Source: an uncultured Ignavibacteriales bacterium
Lineage (GTDB): Bacteria > Bacteroidota > Ignavibacteria > Ignavibacteriales > Melioribacteraceae
DNA length: 49,100 nt
Assembly: GCA_947311785.1 (NCBI GenBank)
Contig: CAMZLW010000011.1
Coordinates: forward strand, 1-49,100
Direction: 5' to 3'
The notes below the pieces were generated by a model, which saw only the letters and a program-made list of their open reading frames with translations, was not told the DNA's origin and did no database searches. Below, one piece after another: positions 15,760-23,739 of the stretch (positions within the stretch are counted from its first letter, which is position 1; every line of letters begins with the position of its first letter). The position numbers and the translations under genes were made by a program.

Positions 15760-16368
15760 TTATTTGTGTTGATAGTCAAATCTTGGTAAAGATAATTTTT
15801 TCTTTAATGCAAAAAGTCTTAATCCAAAACCAACTAATAGACTAATAACCATGCCTACATTGGTTGAAACGTTAAAGGTTTCTAAAATGTAAAATATAAT
15901 TCCACTCAATAATGCAATTGTTCCGTATAGCTCTTTTCTAAAAACAAGTGGAATTTCACGGCTAAGAACATCACGAGTAATTCCACCAGCAACACCACTT
16001 AAAATTCCCATTATAATTGATATCCAAGCTCCGTGCCCTAATAACATTGCTTTTTGAACTCCAAGTATTGCAAAAAGAGTTAGCCCAAAAGCATCGGCTA
16101 TAACAAGGACTTTAAAAGGAAATCGGATGCGATTAATTGTTAGAAGTGTTAATAAGCTTACAACTATTGCAACAATTATGTATGTAGGATTTGTAACCCA
16201 GAATACTGGAGTTGAGCCAAGCAAAAAATCACGAAGAGTTCCACCACCCACTGCAGTTACAATGCCTAATATTACTGTTCCAAACGGATCCATTTGCTTT
16301 TTGCCAGCCGCTAAAACTCCAGAGATTGCAAACACCGAAATACCAAATAAGTCAAGCCAATAGAGCAT
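15760..16368 (-). CDS. TRIC-family (UPF0126) cation channel
   Basis: 202 residues with seven predicted membrane helices in two similar halves: FAISGVLAAGKKQMDPFGTV with VGGGTLRDFLLG, and DAFGLTLFAILGVQKA with GVAGGITRDVLSREIP. The paired GGGTxRD/GGxxRD loops are the signature of bacterial TRIC trimeric cation channels (YadS/YicG family). It conducts monovalent cations in characterised relatives. It starts 6 bases after the stop of the upstream barrel gene, so the two may share a transcript. Confidence 0.9.
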   Translation of the reverse strand: MLYWLDLFGISVFAISGVLAAGKKQMDPFGTVILGIVTAVGGGTLRDFLLGSTPVFWVTNPTYIIVAIVVSLLTLLTINRIRFPFKVLVIADAFGLTLFAILGVQKAMLLGHGAWISIIMGILSGVAGGITRDVLSREIPLVFRKELYGTIALLSGIIFYILETFNVSTNVGMVISLLVGFGLRLFALKKKLSLPRFDYQHK

Positions 16369-16374
16369 TGTGAG

Positions 16375-17028
16375 CTACCTAAAAAATATATTTATTCCAG
16401 CATAAACCGAAATAAAATTGCTAGTTGAATAACTTGTTGCGTACCCCTCATTGCCAAGATTATGAACGTCTTCGTTAAATATATAATGGTAGCGTGAACT
16501 TATATCAAAATTCATTACTTCATTTATTGGATATTCAACTCCAATGCCCAAGCTAATACTCCCATCGGTAGTTTTATCTGACCGCCTGGTAACATTGCTT
16601 GAAACGCCACTTTCATTAATATATTTTCCATATACTTCGCGAGTAATTTTATATACTCCACCCTCTAATAAAAGATATGGTTTAAAACTCATTTCTGTTT
16701 TAGGAAAATATTTCACATTTACTAATATTGGAATTGCACTTATTGGTGCTTCAATATTGTAACTCCCTTTGTTACCGTTCTTTTTTACATCTTTGTTGAA
16801 AGCATCTAAATCTAAAGACCAAGCGTTGTAGCCAATAATAGCAGATACACGTGCAGTTTCGCTAAAGTTATAAAATATTCCTCCAAAGCCACCAAAGGCT
16901 GCATTATAATAATTTGCAAAATCTCCTGTTGGGAAATTCATTCCACCTTTTACGGTAAATCCGTATTCACCTTTTTGCGAATATGCAATTGATGTTAAGA
17001 GCAAGAGTGCGAAAAATACTTTTTTCAT
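16375..17028 (-). CDS. Outer-membrane beta-barrel protein, paralogue 1
   Basis: 217 residues from ATG 17028, which has AGG upstream and gives a clean signal peptide (MKKVFFALLLLTSIAYS). The mature part has 8 or so amphipathic strands and ends in FFR close to a typical barrel C terminus. It matches the next upstream gene in several blocks (SAIIGYNAWSLD/SLNTGYTKWGFD; IEAPISAIPILVNVKYFP/ITAPLSIIPFTFGIKYYA; FKPYLLLEGGVY/VRPYFSVELGFF), so they are tandem duplicates. Small porin-like or structural barrel; function unknown. Confidence 0.78.
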   Translation of the reverse strand: MKKVFFALLLLTSIAYSQKGEYGFTVKGGMNFPTGDFANYYNAAFGGFGGIFYNFSETARVSAIIGYNAWSLDLDAFNKDVKKNGNKGSYNIEAPISAIPILVNVKYFPKTEMSFKPYLLLEGGVYKITREVYGKYINESGVSSNVTRRSDKTTDGSISLGIGVEYPINEVMNFDISSRYHYIFNEDVHNLGNEGYATSYSTSNFISVYAGINIFFR

Positions 17029-17142
17029 TTTTAACCTAAGATTAAATAGTTTAATTTGTTTTTTTTGTGTCATGCACAAATCAATATGGTTTTTGAAAAA
17101 TCTTTTGTAAATACGAGTATCTTTGTGCGAAAAAATCTAATG

Positions 17143-17183
17143 AGATTGCCACACCGTTCAAAAACCGAACGGCTCACAATGAC
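17143..17183. repeat. Family-A palindromic repeat
   Basis: AGATTGCCACACCGTTC at the left, GAACGGCTCACAATGAC at the right, short A-rich loop. The inner arms CCGTTC/GAACGG pair perfectly. It lies between the two paralogous barrel genes. Confidence 0.7.
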
Positions 17184-17232
17184 GAATTAATCAGAAAACC
17201 ACTTTGTTGTTAGCATATAAAAGCTTCTAAGT

Positions 17233-17904
17233 TCAAAAAAAATAATTAATTCCAGCAGCAATGGAAAGGAAAAAATGTGTTGAAGATGTTCCTTCAACAG
17301 CACCACTGTTATTGCTTCCATTAACTGATTGTGCATTAAGAAGTGTATTCATTTTAATTTGAAAATCTAACATCCACTCTTTGTTAATTGGTGTAACTAT
17401 ACCAGCACCTGCACTTACCATGGGTCTAAATCCAGAGTCTTTTAATTCTGGAATGGAATTTGATTCTTCAGCATCACCAGGTTTACCAACCCAAGTATAA
17501 CTTCCCGTTGCCTTTTGCGTGTAGTAGAAAAATCCTAACTCTACTGAAAAATATGGACGCACTTTTGTATTGGTAGCATAATATTTAATTCCAAAAGTAA
17601 ACGGAATAATACTTAGTGGTGCAGTAATATCAAAACTTGTGTAATGGTCGTTTGTGTTTTTTAGGTTAAAACCGTTGTTGTCGAAACCCCACTTAGTGTA
17701 CCCAGTATTAAGAGAAAATTGGATATTATCAGCAAATGGATAAAGGATTCCGATGTTAAAACCAATGTCACCATTATAGGTATTATCAAAATTAAAAACA
17801 GGGGAGTTGTAGCCAAGCTTTATATCAACTCCTCGCTGAACTGTTTGTCCATTTGTGAGAGTTGCTGATATAATAAATAAAAATATTATTAGTGCTTTGC
17901 TCAT
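17233..17904 (-). CDS. Outer-membrane beta-barrel protein, paralogue 2
   Basis: 223 residues with a signal peptide (MSKALIIFLFIISATLTNG) and an alternating-hydrophobic mature domain ending in INYFF, a typical outer-membrane barrel C terminus with a terminal Phe recognised by BamA. It is a paralogue of the gene at 16375-17028. A loop at about residues 140-165 (GKPGDAEESNSIPELKD) is polar and probably surface-exposed. It follows the AI-2E permease gene by 11 bases, so it may be translated from that transcript. Confidence 0.78.
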   Translation of the reverse strand: MSKALIIFLFIISATLTNGQTVQRGVDIKLGYNSPVFNFDNTYNGDIGFNIGILYPFADNIQFSLNTGYTKWGFDNNGFNLKNTNDHYTSFDITAPLSIIPFTFGIKYYATNTKVRPYFSVELGFFYYTQKATGSYTWVGKPGDAEESNSIPELKDSGFRPMVSAGAGIVTPINKEWMLDFQIKMNTLLNAQSVNGSNNSGAVEGTSSTHFFLSIAAGINYFF

Positions 17905-17915
17905 TAAAAAATTCC

Positions 17916-19178
17916 TTAATAAATAATGTAATACTCTTTTGCCTGTTTGTATAGGGTTGAAATAACAACTTTAAAAATCACAATTGTTGGAATAGCTAAA
18001 AGCATTCCCCAAAATCCAGCAATGATAGAGCCACCAGTAACACCAATAACTACAACAAGTGGATGAAGATTAACAGCCTTGCCAAGAACCAGTGGTTGGA
18101 AAACGGCGTTGTCTAAAAACTGAGCAGTTAGTACAACAACTAATACACCAAGCAAAGGATTGTCGGGTAAGAACGGCAGTATTGGGTCGATGCCCTCAAC
18201 AATTATTGCATAAAGAATTCCAGTTCCAAGCCCAATTACCGGACCCAAAAATGGAATTGCATTTGAAATGCCAGCAACAATTCCAATTAAAATTGCAGCT
18301 TGAATTTTAAACCCAATAAACAGAAGACCAAGAAAAATAGTTATGCCAACAAGAGCCGATTGTAACAGCGTTCCGCGTAAGTAATTACCAATAGCCTTAT
18401 CTACATTGGCAAAAGTTGTAAATGCCATTTCAAAATATCTGTTGGGAACAATGCCAAGAAAGAAGTTCTTTATTTCACCTTCGTCAATAAGTATAAAGAT
18501 AAAAACGAATGGAAGAATTATCCAAGTTGAAATTGCATTTAAGAATATTGCAATTCGTGAGGTGGATTTAGTAGCGGAAACCATTGGAAACATTCCACCA
18601 TCTGTTTGCGTAATTTCTTTAATTTCGTGAGCAGGAAGTATGGGATGTTTTAAATTATCGTTGTAAAAAAATAAAATTCTTTTGGAAACAAGTGCATTAT
18701 CAATGTAGCTTTGAAATTCTGCAACCTCACTTTTATTGAGTGCTAGAAAGGAGTTTATGCTTTCAAACATTTGATCTAGTTCATCGCCAATTAAATTATC
18801 AACAATATTTCCTTCGCTTTCAAAATCCTTTTTACCTAAAAACGCAAGAAAATTTTCATTCAATTTATATTGAAGTTGTATTCGTAATTCAAGTGCTTCT
18901 TTGTCGGATGGAATTGCGGATACTATCTTTTGCCCCAGAACAAAAACTAAAAACGAAAATGCACCTAATAAAATTATAATTGCAAAAGCTTTTGGAATAC
19001 CTTTGCGGCGTAAGTAATTAATGCCAGGTAGTGAAATGTATGCAGCCAAAGTCCCCATCAATACTGGAAGAACTAAATCTTGCAAAGCAACTATGAGATA
19101 TCCAAACACAACAATAAAAAAAGTGAATAACGAAAAATAAAAAATACGCGACCTATTTAGTCTTTCGCTATTTCTCAT
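17916..19178 (-). CDS. AI-2E/PerM-family membrane protein
   Basis: 420 residues with about eight membrane segments and a large polar region (about residues 80-205) between segments 3 and 4. The C-terminal GIVAGISNAIPFLGPVIGLG and VVVIGVTGGSIIAGFWGMLL stretches are the family signature (UPF0118). Members include the autoinducer-2 exporter TqsA and Na+/H+ or other transporters, so the substrate here is open. The gene overlaps the end of a cyclic-nucleotide-binding gene by 11 bases, which couples their translation and suggests functional linkage. Confidence 0.88.
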   Translation of the reverse strand: MRNSERLNRSRIFYFSLFTFFIVVFGYLIVALQDLVLPVLMGTLAAYISLPGINYLRRKGIPKAFAIIILLGAFSFLVFVLGQKIVSAIPSDKEALELRIQLQYKLNENFLAFLGKKDFESEGNIVDNLIGDELDQMFESINSFLALNKSEVAEFQSYIDNALVSKRILFFYNDNLKHPILPAHEIKEITQTDGGMFPMVSATKSTSRIAIFLNAISTWIILPFVFIFILIDEGEIKNFFLGIVPNRYFEMAFTTFANVDKAIGNYLRGTLLQSALVGITIFLGLLFIGFKIQAAILIGIVAGISNAIPFLGPVIGLGTGILYAIIVEGIDPILPFLPDNPLLGVLVVVLTAQFLDNAVFQPLVLGKAVNLHPLVVVIGVTGGSIIAGFWGMLLAIPTIVIFKVVISTLYKQAKEYYIIY

Positions 19179-19722
19179 TTAACTTCCTCTTTAGCTCATT
19201 CATTTCATTTTCCATTCTAATAACTTGTGCGGTTGTATCCTTTAATCGCTTACCAGTTATTATTGCAAGGTGCATCATAATGTTTCCACCAATTTCGGGA
19301 TGAGTTTCAAGAAGCTTATTTAAGTCTTCTCTAAAAATTGCAATTGCTGTTGTAGGCTCCGAAACTAAAGCACCAGCAGAGCGGGGCGAACTATCTAACA
19401 AAGCGAGTTCACCAAAAATATCTCCTTTGCCTAAACGTGCAATTTCAACATAATCTTCATCAGAATTTTGCTTAACAATTTTTACCTCTCCCTCTTTAAT
19501 AATAAACATTGCAGCACCAGGTTGCCCTGTTTTAAAAACAAATTCATTTGGTTCAAATGTTCGTTCAAATGCAAATTTAGAAATTATCTTTAATTCACGC
19601 TTACTTAGTTTACTTAGTAGTGGTATTTGCTTTAGTATTTCTACAAGGCTTTTATTTTTATTGGATATTAATTCACTGCTGTAATCTTTCCAAAGGCTTT
19701 TTGTTTTTATTGGATCTTCCAT
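19168..19722 (-). CDS. Cyclic-nucleotide-binding domain protein
   Basis: 184 residues. A single cNMP-binding domain spans about residues 30-150; the phosphate-binding cassette reads GDIFGELALLDSSPRSAGAL, with the conserved Glu and Arg. The end (about 155-184) is a short coiled coil and there is no CRP-type helix-turn-helix, so it is not a classical transcription factor. It probably senses cAMP or a similar nucleotide and acts by protein contact; the overlapping AI-2E permease gene is the obvious candidate partner. The CHASE2 adenylate cyclase at 46552 could supply the ligand; that link is inference. Confidence 0.85.
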   Translation of the reverse strand: MEDPIKTKSLWKDYSSELISNKNKSLVEILKQIPLLSKLSKRELKIISKFAFERTFEPNEFVFKTGQPGAAMFIIKEGEVKIVKQNSDEDYVEIARLGKGDIFGELALLDSSPRSAGALVSEPTTAIAIFREDLNKLLETHPEIGGNIMMHLAIITGKRLKDTTAQVIRMENEMNELKRKLNEK

Positions 19723-19815
19723 GGGCTTTTACTAGACTTTTAAATAATATTGATGGAGTGCAATATAATAGATATTAATCAAAATTATTTGGATTTATTG
19801 GGAGCAAGGGGGGGA

Positions 19816-20739
19816 TTAAACTACAGAAACAACCCACCATCTGAATAGAGCAATTAGCAAAATTACTGCACCTTCTGTTTTGGTAATTCTCCAACCAATA
19901 CGCATAAAGATAAAAAGAAAAATTAAGTAGGCTGCTAGAATTACAAGACTGTAATAATCACTTTGAGTAATTGTTAATGGACGAATAATTGAAGCGGTGC
20001 CAAGTACACCAAGCATATTGAATAAATCGCTACCAATTAAGTTGCCAATTGAGAGTCCGTATTTGCCTTTGAATAATGCAACAAGAGAAGTTGCTAATTC
20101 TGGAACAGATGTGCCAGCAGCTACAATTGTAATTCCAATCATCCATTCCGAAATACCAAACTCACGAGCAATTTCAGAAGCAGATATCACAAGAAAATGT
20201 GCACTACCTATAATTAGTGTAACACCAAAAATTAAAATTGGAACATCGAACCACCGAAAATCTCCCTCTGGAATTTCTTCATCTGTTTTAACTTTTGAAC
20301 GAATTAAAAATATGACGTAGCTAATAAGAGTTAAAGCTAAAATTATTCCTTCAACAAGAGAGAGGGTTAAATCGTAAAAAAAGATAAGTAATAATAAACC
20401 AGTAACAACAAGTAGTGAAGCATCTCGATAAACTAAAATTTTGTTGGTTTTTATTGCACCAAAAATTGCAACTAGCCCAAGTATAATTCCAAGATTAAAA
20501 ATATTTGACCCAACAACATTACCAACCGAAATAGCCATTTTGTTAGCCATTGTTGCCGATATTGTAACAGCAAATTCTGGTGCCGAAGTTGCAAACGCAA
20601 CAATGGTAAGCCCAATAACAAGTTCCGACATTCCAAGTTTTTTTGCAATACGCGATGAAGCCTCTACAACCCAATGGGCACCGCCCCATAATCCCAAAAT
20701 TGTGGCAAAGATTATTATTAAATTAATAGTTGTTGACAT
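19816..20739 (-). CDS. Na+/Ca2+ exchanger-family antiporter (CaCA, YrbG-like)
   Basis: 307 residues from ATG 20739 (an upstream ATG would add twelve unlikely residues). Ten membrane helices in two inverted halves carry the alpha repeats: IGLTIVAFATSAPEFAVTIS with GNVVGSNIFNLG, and IGITIVAAGTSVPELATSLV with GNLIGSDLFNMLG. These hold the acidic ion-binding residues. It matches YrbG-type calcium/sodium antiporters in the inner membrane. Cytoplasmic loop at about 150-165 is acidic. Apparently a single-gene unit, with seven G on the plus strand just past its stop. Confidence 0.9.
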   Translation of the reverse strand: MSTTINLIIIFATILGLWGGAHWVVEASSRIAKKLGMSELVIGLTIVAFATSAPEFAVTISATMANKMAISVGNVVGSNIFNLGIILGLVAIFGAIKTNKILVYRDASLLVVTGLLLLIFFYDLTLSLVEGIILALTLISYVIFLIRSKVKTDEEIPEGDFRWFDVPILIFGVTLIIGSAHFLVISASEIAREFGISEWMIGITIVAAGTSVPELATSLVALFKGKYGLSIGNLIGSDLFNMLGVLGTASIIRPLTITQSDYYSLVILAAYLIFLFIFMRIGWRITKTEGAVILLIALFRWWVVSVV

Positions 20740-20819
20740 ATTTATTGTTGTTTTTGAAAATAATGTGAGGTGCAAGTAACGTAAATAATGTTACTTATTC
20801 AAGTATGAAGATGGGAATG

Positions 20820-20890
20820 GTGGAAAAATGAAAAAGCTAGAATGGGTGCATAAATATTCAATTCCATCTTTTTCACTTTTCTATTCTTTT
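20820..20890. repeat. Long imperfect hairpin
   Basis: GGAAAAATGAAAAAGCTAGA on the left pairs imperfectly with CCATCTTTTTCACTTTTC on the right. It lies directly after the stop of the 72-residue gene on the minus strand and is probably its terminator. The same stretch could encode a 23-residue peptide on the plus strand, which is not convincing. Confidence 0.4.
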
Positions 20891-20895
20891 GTTTT

Positions 20896-21114
20896 TTAAT
20901 CTTCTGGATTGTAAGATAGCTCAATCTTTATGTGAAAATCTGCACCGCTGAACATTGTATATTTTACATCGCCAATTGTGCATTTGTAATCTTCTCCAAC
21001 AAGTTCACTAACAGTTTTTGCAATGCCACTTTCAATATCGGCAATGCTAACAGCTTTAAGTTTGTTTTGTAGCAATTTATTTACATCAATTGTTTTTTCT
21101 TTGTTGTCTGTCAT
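20896..21114 (-). CDS. Small conserved-looking protein of unknown function
   Basis: 72 residues. There is no signal peptide and no membrane segment; the composition is normal for a soluble alpha/beta protein (helices at about 10-40, then KCTIGDVKYTMF and FHIKIELSY as strands). A good GGAG ribosome binding site precedes the ATG. It stands alone between the CaCA gene and the transposase region. I do not recognise the family. Confidence 0.65.
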   Translation of the reverse strand: MTDNKEKTIDVNKLLQNKLKAVSIADIESGIAKTVSELVGEDYKCTIGDVKYTMFSGADFHIKIELSYNPED

Positions 21115-21248
21115 TTTATTTCTCCAAATAATTTTCTAAATCCTAGACGATAAATATAATACTTTGTTCGTTATTAAAACCATTTTTTGAAACAAGACTA
21201 AATTTTTTAGGTTCTACATAAAAACAAAATGTAACCATTAAGAATATA

Positions 21249-21390
21249 TCGCTCCTCTGGAGCTTTTAATTTTTCCATTATTATTGCTTACTAACATTCC
21301 ACCGCTATGCGGTTTATGATAATTAACTGCGGAGCAGTGATACGTTAGTAAACCATGTGCAAACAAAATTATAAAGCTCCAGAGGAGCGA
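21249..21390. repeat. Nested palindromes beside the transposase
   Basis: A perfect 18-base inverted repeat, TCGCTCCTCTGGAGCTTT (21249-21266) and its complement (21373-21390), encloses TTACTAAC/GTTAGTAA (21288-21295 and 21344-21351), which in turn enclose two hairpins: ACCGCTATGCGGT (21301-21313) and ACTGCGGAGCAGT. Each outer arm also holds a GCTCC/GGAGC hairpin. Such bunched hairpins next to a Y1 transposase are typical REP/BIME or transposon-end targets. Confidence 0.8.
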
Positions 21391-21416
21391 CATGCTTTTT
21401 TTTGAACTTGCTCTTA

Positions 21417-21878
21417 TTAGTCGTAAAATTCAAACAAATATTTATCATTAAATTCAATTTCAAATTTATTTAGTAATTCTAAATATTCTTCGCGAAATGC
21501 TTTTTCTCTATGATGGATTTCCTGTTCTTGTATATACTTTATTACTCGTGGAATTTGGGATTTACTATATGTGAAAGCTCCGAAGCCACGTTGCCATTCA
21601 AATTTTCCGCGAATTAGTTTATTTTTGTTAATATAATTTGTCGTGTTTGCTTTTATATCACGAACCAAATCAGATAATGAAATATTTGGTGAAAACCCTA
21701 CAAAAACATGAATATGATCTGGCATACCGTTTATAATCATTGGTTTTTGATTACAACCTTTAATAATGCCTATTATATATTTGTAAACATCGTCTTTTAT
21801 ATTACTATTAATAAGGTTTGCCCGTCCCTTAGGGGAAAACACTAGTTGTGCATAAAGTTGAGTATATGTATTTGCCAT
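21417..21878 (-). CDS. IS200/IS605-type Y1 transposase (possible RAYT)
   Basis: 153 residues. The HUH motif is MPDHIHVFV (H55, H57) and the catalytic Tyr is probably Y116 in KYIQEQEIHH, with Q120 as metal ligand. The protein is a single HUH endonuclease domain that would cut single-stranded hairpin DNA. No TnpB/IscB gene accompanies it, so it is either an IS200-like element or a domesticated REP-associated transposase. The palindromes directly downstream (21249-21390) are the likely substrates. The frame is complete and the active-site residues are intact, so it may still be active. Confidence 0.88.
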   Translation of the reverse strand: MANTYTQLYAQLVFSPKGRANLINSNIKDDVYKYIIGIIKGCNQKPMIINGMPDHIHVFVGFSPNISLSDLVRDIKANTTNYINKNKLIRGKFEWQRGFGAFTYSKSQIPRVIKYIQEQEIHHREKAFREEYLELLNKFEIEFNDKYLFEFYD

Positions 21879-22017
21879 AGCACTAACTCGTTGAAGTTAT
21901 AATTATTTATTAGATATTACGTAGCCAAAACATAAACCTAAATTGAGCGACTCTAAGAATAAAAATTTATGAATAAAGGCATTGCGAAAATCCATTGGGT
22001 TTGTGGCAGTTTGCTCA

Positions 22018-22061
22018 AGATTGCCACGTTGTCCAGAAAACATCGGACTCCTTGCAATGAC
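22018..22061. repeat. Family-A palindromic repeat
   Basis: AGATTGCCACGTTGTCC at the left and GGACTCCTTGCAATGAC at the right with an A-rich centre. A second, more diverged half unit (GGCATTGCG…) lies at about 21978-22015. Between the transposase and phosphohexomutase genes. Confidence 0.65.
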
Positions 22062-22134
22062 ATTTTTAAAATTGCTCAATTTGTGATAAAATAAAATATT
22101 ATCTACCTAGCAAAAAAAAGCAAGGTATAATAAA

Positions 22135-23481
22135 TTAACTTCTAATTAAAGCAAGTAATTCATTTGTTTTTGTTTTCATTAATTCAGCATCCTCTTTAGA
22201 TTCAACGTTTAATCGGAGTAGCGGTTCAGTGTTGCTCATTCTAATATTAAATCGCCATGTGTCATATTCCACACTAACGCCGTCGAGTTCATCTAATTTT
22301 CCATCGGAGTATTTTGCTTTTATTTCTGCAATTTTTTCTTTTGGATTTTCAAGTGTTGTGTTAATTTCTCCAGAGCATGGATATTTAGAAATCATATCGC
22401 CAACAAGCTCCGAAAGAGTTTTTCCTTCTTCTGCCATTAATTGCATTACAAGTAAGAAGGGAATCATACCACTATCAGAATAAGCATTTTCGCGGAAGTA
22501 GTGATGGGCTGACATTTCGCCACCATAAATAGAATTTACTTCGCGCATTTTTTCTTTAATAAAAGCGTGTCCACTTACAGATACAACTGGAACTCCACCA
22601 TTTGCCTCAACAATTTCAACAGTATTCCAAATTAATCTAGGGTCGTGAACAATTTTTCCGCCTGGATTATTTTTAAGAATCGATTTTGCTAATAATCCAA
22701 CAATGTAATATCCTTCAATAAACTCGCCGTTTTCATCAAAGAAGAAACAGCGGTCGTAATCTCCATCCCAAGCTACGCCAAGGTCTGCATTGTTTTCTTT
22801 TATTGCATCCATTGTTGGCTTTCTGTTTTCAGGAAGCAATGGATTTGGAACTCCATTTGGGAAGGCTGAATCTGGATTGTGAAAAACTTTAATCATTTCT
22901 ATTGGTAGCTTATCTTCAATAGCATCAAGGGCAGGACCCACGCAACCATTACCAGCATTTACAACAACCTTAAGGGGTTTCATCTTTTTGGCATCGTAAA
23001 ACTGATTAAGACTCAAGATAAAGTCGTGCATAATATCTAATTTTTCTACTTTCCCTTTCGCTACAGCAATTTCGCCTAAATCATCATTCAAAATCATTTG
23101 CTCTACTTCACCTAATCCAGAAGCGTAGCCCATTGGAACAGAGCCTTTCTTCACAAATTTTAATCCATTATATTCTGGAGGATTGTGGCTTGCGGTAATC
23201 ATAACACCGCCATCGGCATCTAAATACGGAGTTGAAAAGTAAATCATTTCAGTTCCACACATTCCTAAATCTACTACATCACACCCAGCATCTGTAAGTC
23301 CGTTTGCTAAAGCTTCAGAAAGTTCTGGAGACGAAGTTCTAATATCCATACCAATAATTACTTTTTTTGCATTGTTAAGTTTTACAAATGCTCGTCCTAC
23401 TTTATATGCTACATCTACATTCAATTCTGATGGAACTTTGCCTCGTATATCGTATGCTTTAAATCCTGGAATATTTGCCAT
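22135..23481 (-). CDS. Phosphomannomutase/phosphoglucomutase
   Basis: 448 residues of the alpha-D-phosphohexomutase family. The catalytic phosphoserine is S98 in TASHNPPEYNGLKF, the metal loop is DGDYDRCFF, the sugar-specificity loop is YGGEMSAHHYFRENAY (GEMSxHH is typical of dual PMM/PGM enzymes), and the phosphate-binding loop is SNTEPLLRLN. It interconverts mannose- or glucose-6-phosphate and the 1-phosphates, feeding nucleotide-sugar and surface polysaccharide synthesis. It diverges from gcvP across a 258-base gap that holds nine G in a row about 76 bases upstream of its start. Confidence 0.95.
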   Translation of the reverse strand: MANIPGFKAYDIRGKVPSELNVDVAYKVGRAFVKLNNAKKVIIGMDIRTSSPELSEALANGLTDAGCDVVDLGMCGTEMIYFSTPYLDADGGVMITASHNPPEYNGLKFVKKGSVPMGYASGLGEVEQMILNDDLGEIAVAKGKVEKLDIMHDFILSLNQFYDAKKMKPLKVVVNAGNGCVGPALDAIEDKLPIEMIKVFHNPDSAFPNGVPNPLLPENRKPTMDAIKENNADLGVAWDGDYDRCFFFDENGEFIEGYYIVGLLAKSILKNNPGGKIVHDPRLIWNTVEIVEANGGVPVVSVSGHAFIKEKMREVNSIYGGEMSAHHYFRENAYSDSGMIPFLLVMQLMAEEGKTLSELVGDMISKYPCSGEINTTLENPKEKIAEIKAKYSDGKLDELDGVSVEYDTWRFNIRMSNTEPLLRLNVESKEDAELMKTKTNELLALIRS

Positions 23482-23556
23482 TATGCTTTCCTCAAATAAG
23501 TTATAATTATTTTTTTGTAGTACAAAATATCTGTAATTAAAGTAAATAACAAGAGA

Positions 23557-23565
23557 GGGGGGGGG
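23557..23565. repeat. Run of nine G between divergent genes
   Basis: Nine consecutive G in an AT-rich gap between the phosphohexomutase (start 23481) and gcvP (start 23740). Similar runs are at about 1817-1824 (eight) and 19808-19814 (seven). Homopolymers of this length can slip during replication. Confidence 0.7.
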
Positions 23566-23612
23566 ATAGAAAATAGATTGTCAGATATCTGATTTGAGAC
23601 GCAAAATAAATA

Positions 23613-23642
23613 TGTAGAGGCAATTCGTGGATTGTCTTTGCA
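23613..23642. repeat. Family-C palindrome (diverged)
   Basis: TGTAGAGGCAATTC at the left and GGATTGTCTTTGCA at the right. All mismatches between the arms are transitions, so the RNA could still pair through G-U. Upstream of gcvP; no glycine riboswitch signature was seen there. Confidence 0.5.
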
Positions 23643-23739
23643 AAATATTATTCAATCCAAGCAAAATTGCACTAAAAGAAATAAATACTTTATTTATATT
23701 TGCTCATTAAATTAAATAAAAATTTTTGAGGTTTTTGCT

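Noticed and set aside
20841-20900. A 23-residue plus-strand peptide starting MKKLEWVHKYS
   Set aside because: It lies inside an imperfect hairpin that is better explained as the terminator of the minus-strand gene at 20896; too short to judge.
23566-23739. Glycine riboswitch before gcvP
   Set aside because: The leader shows a family-C palindrome and AT-rich DNA, without the paired conserved glycine-aptamer cores.
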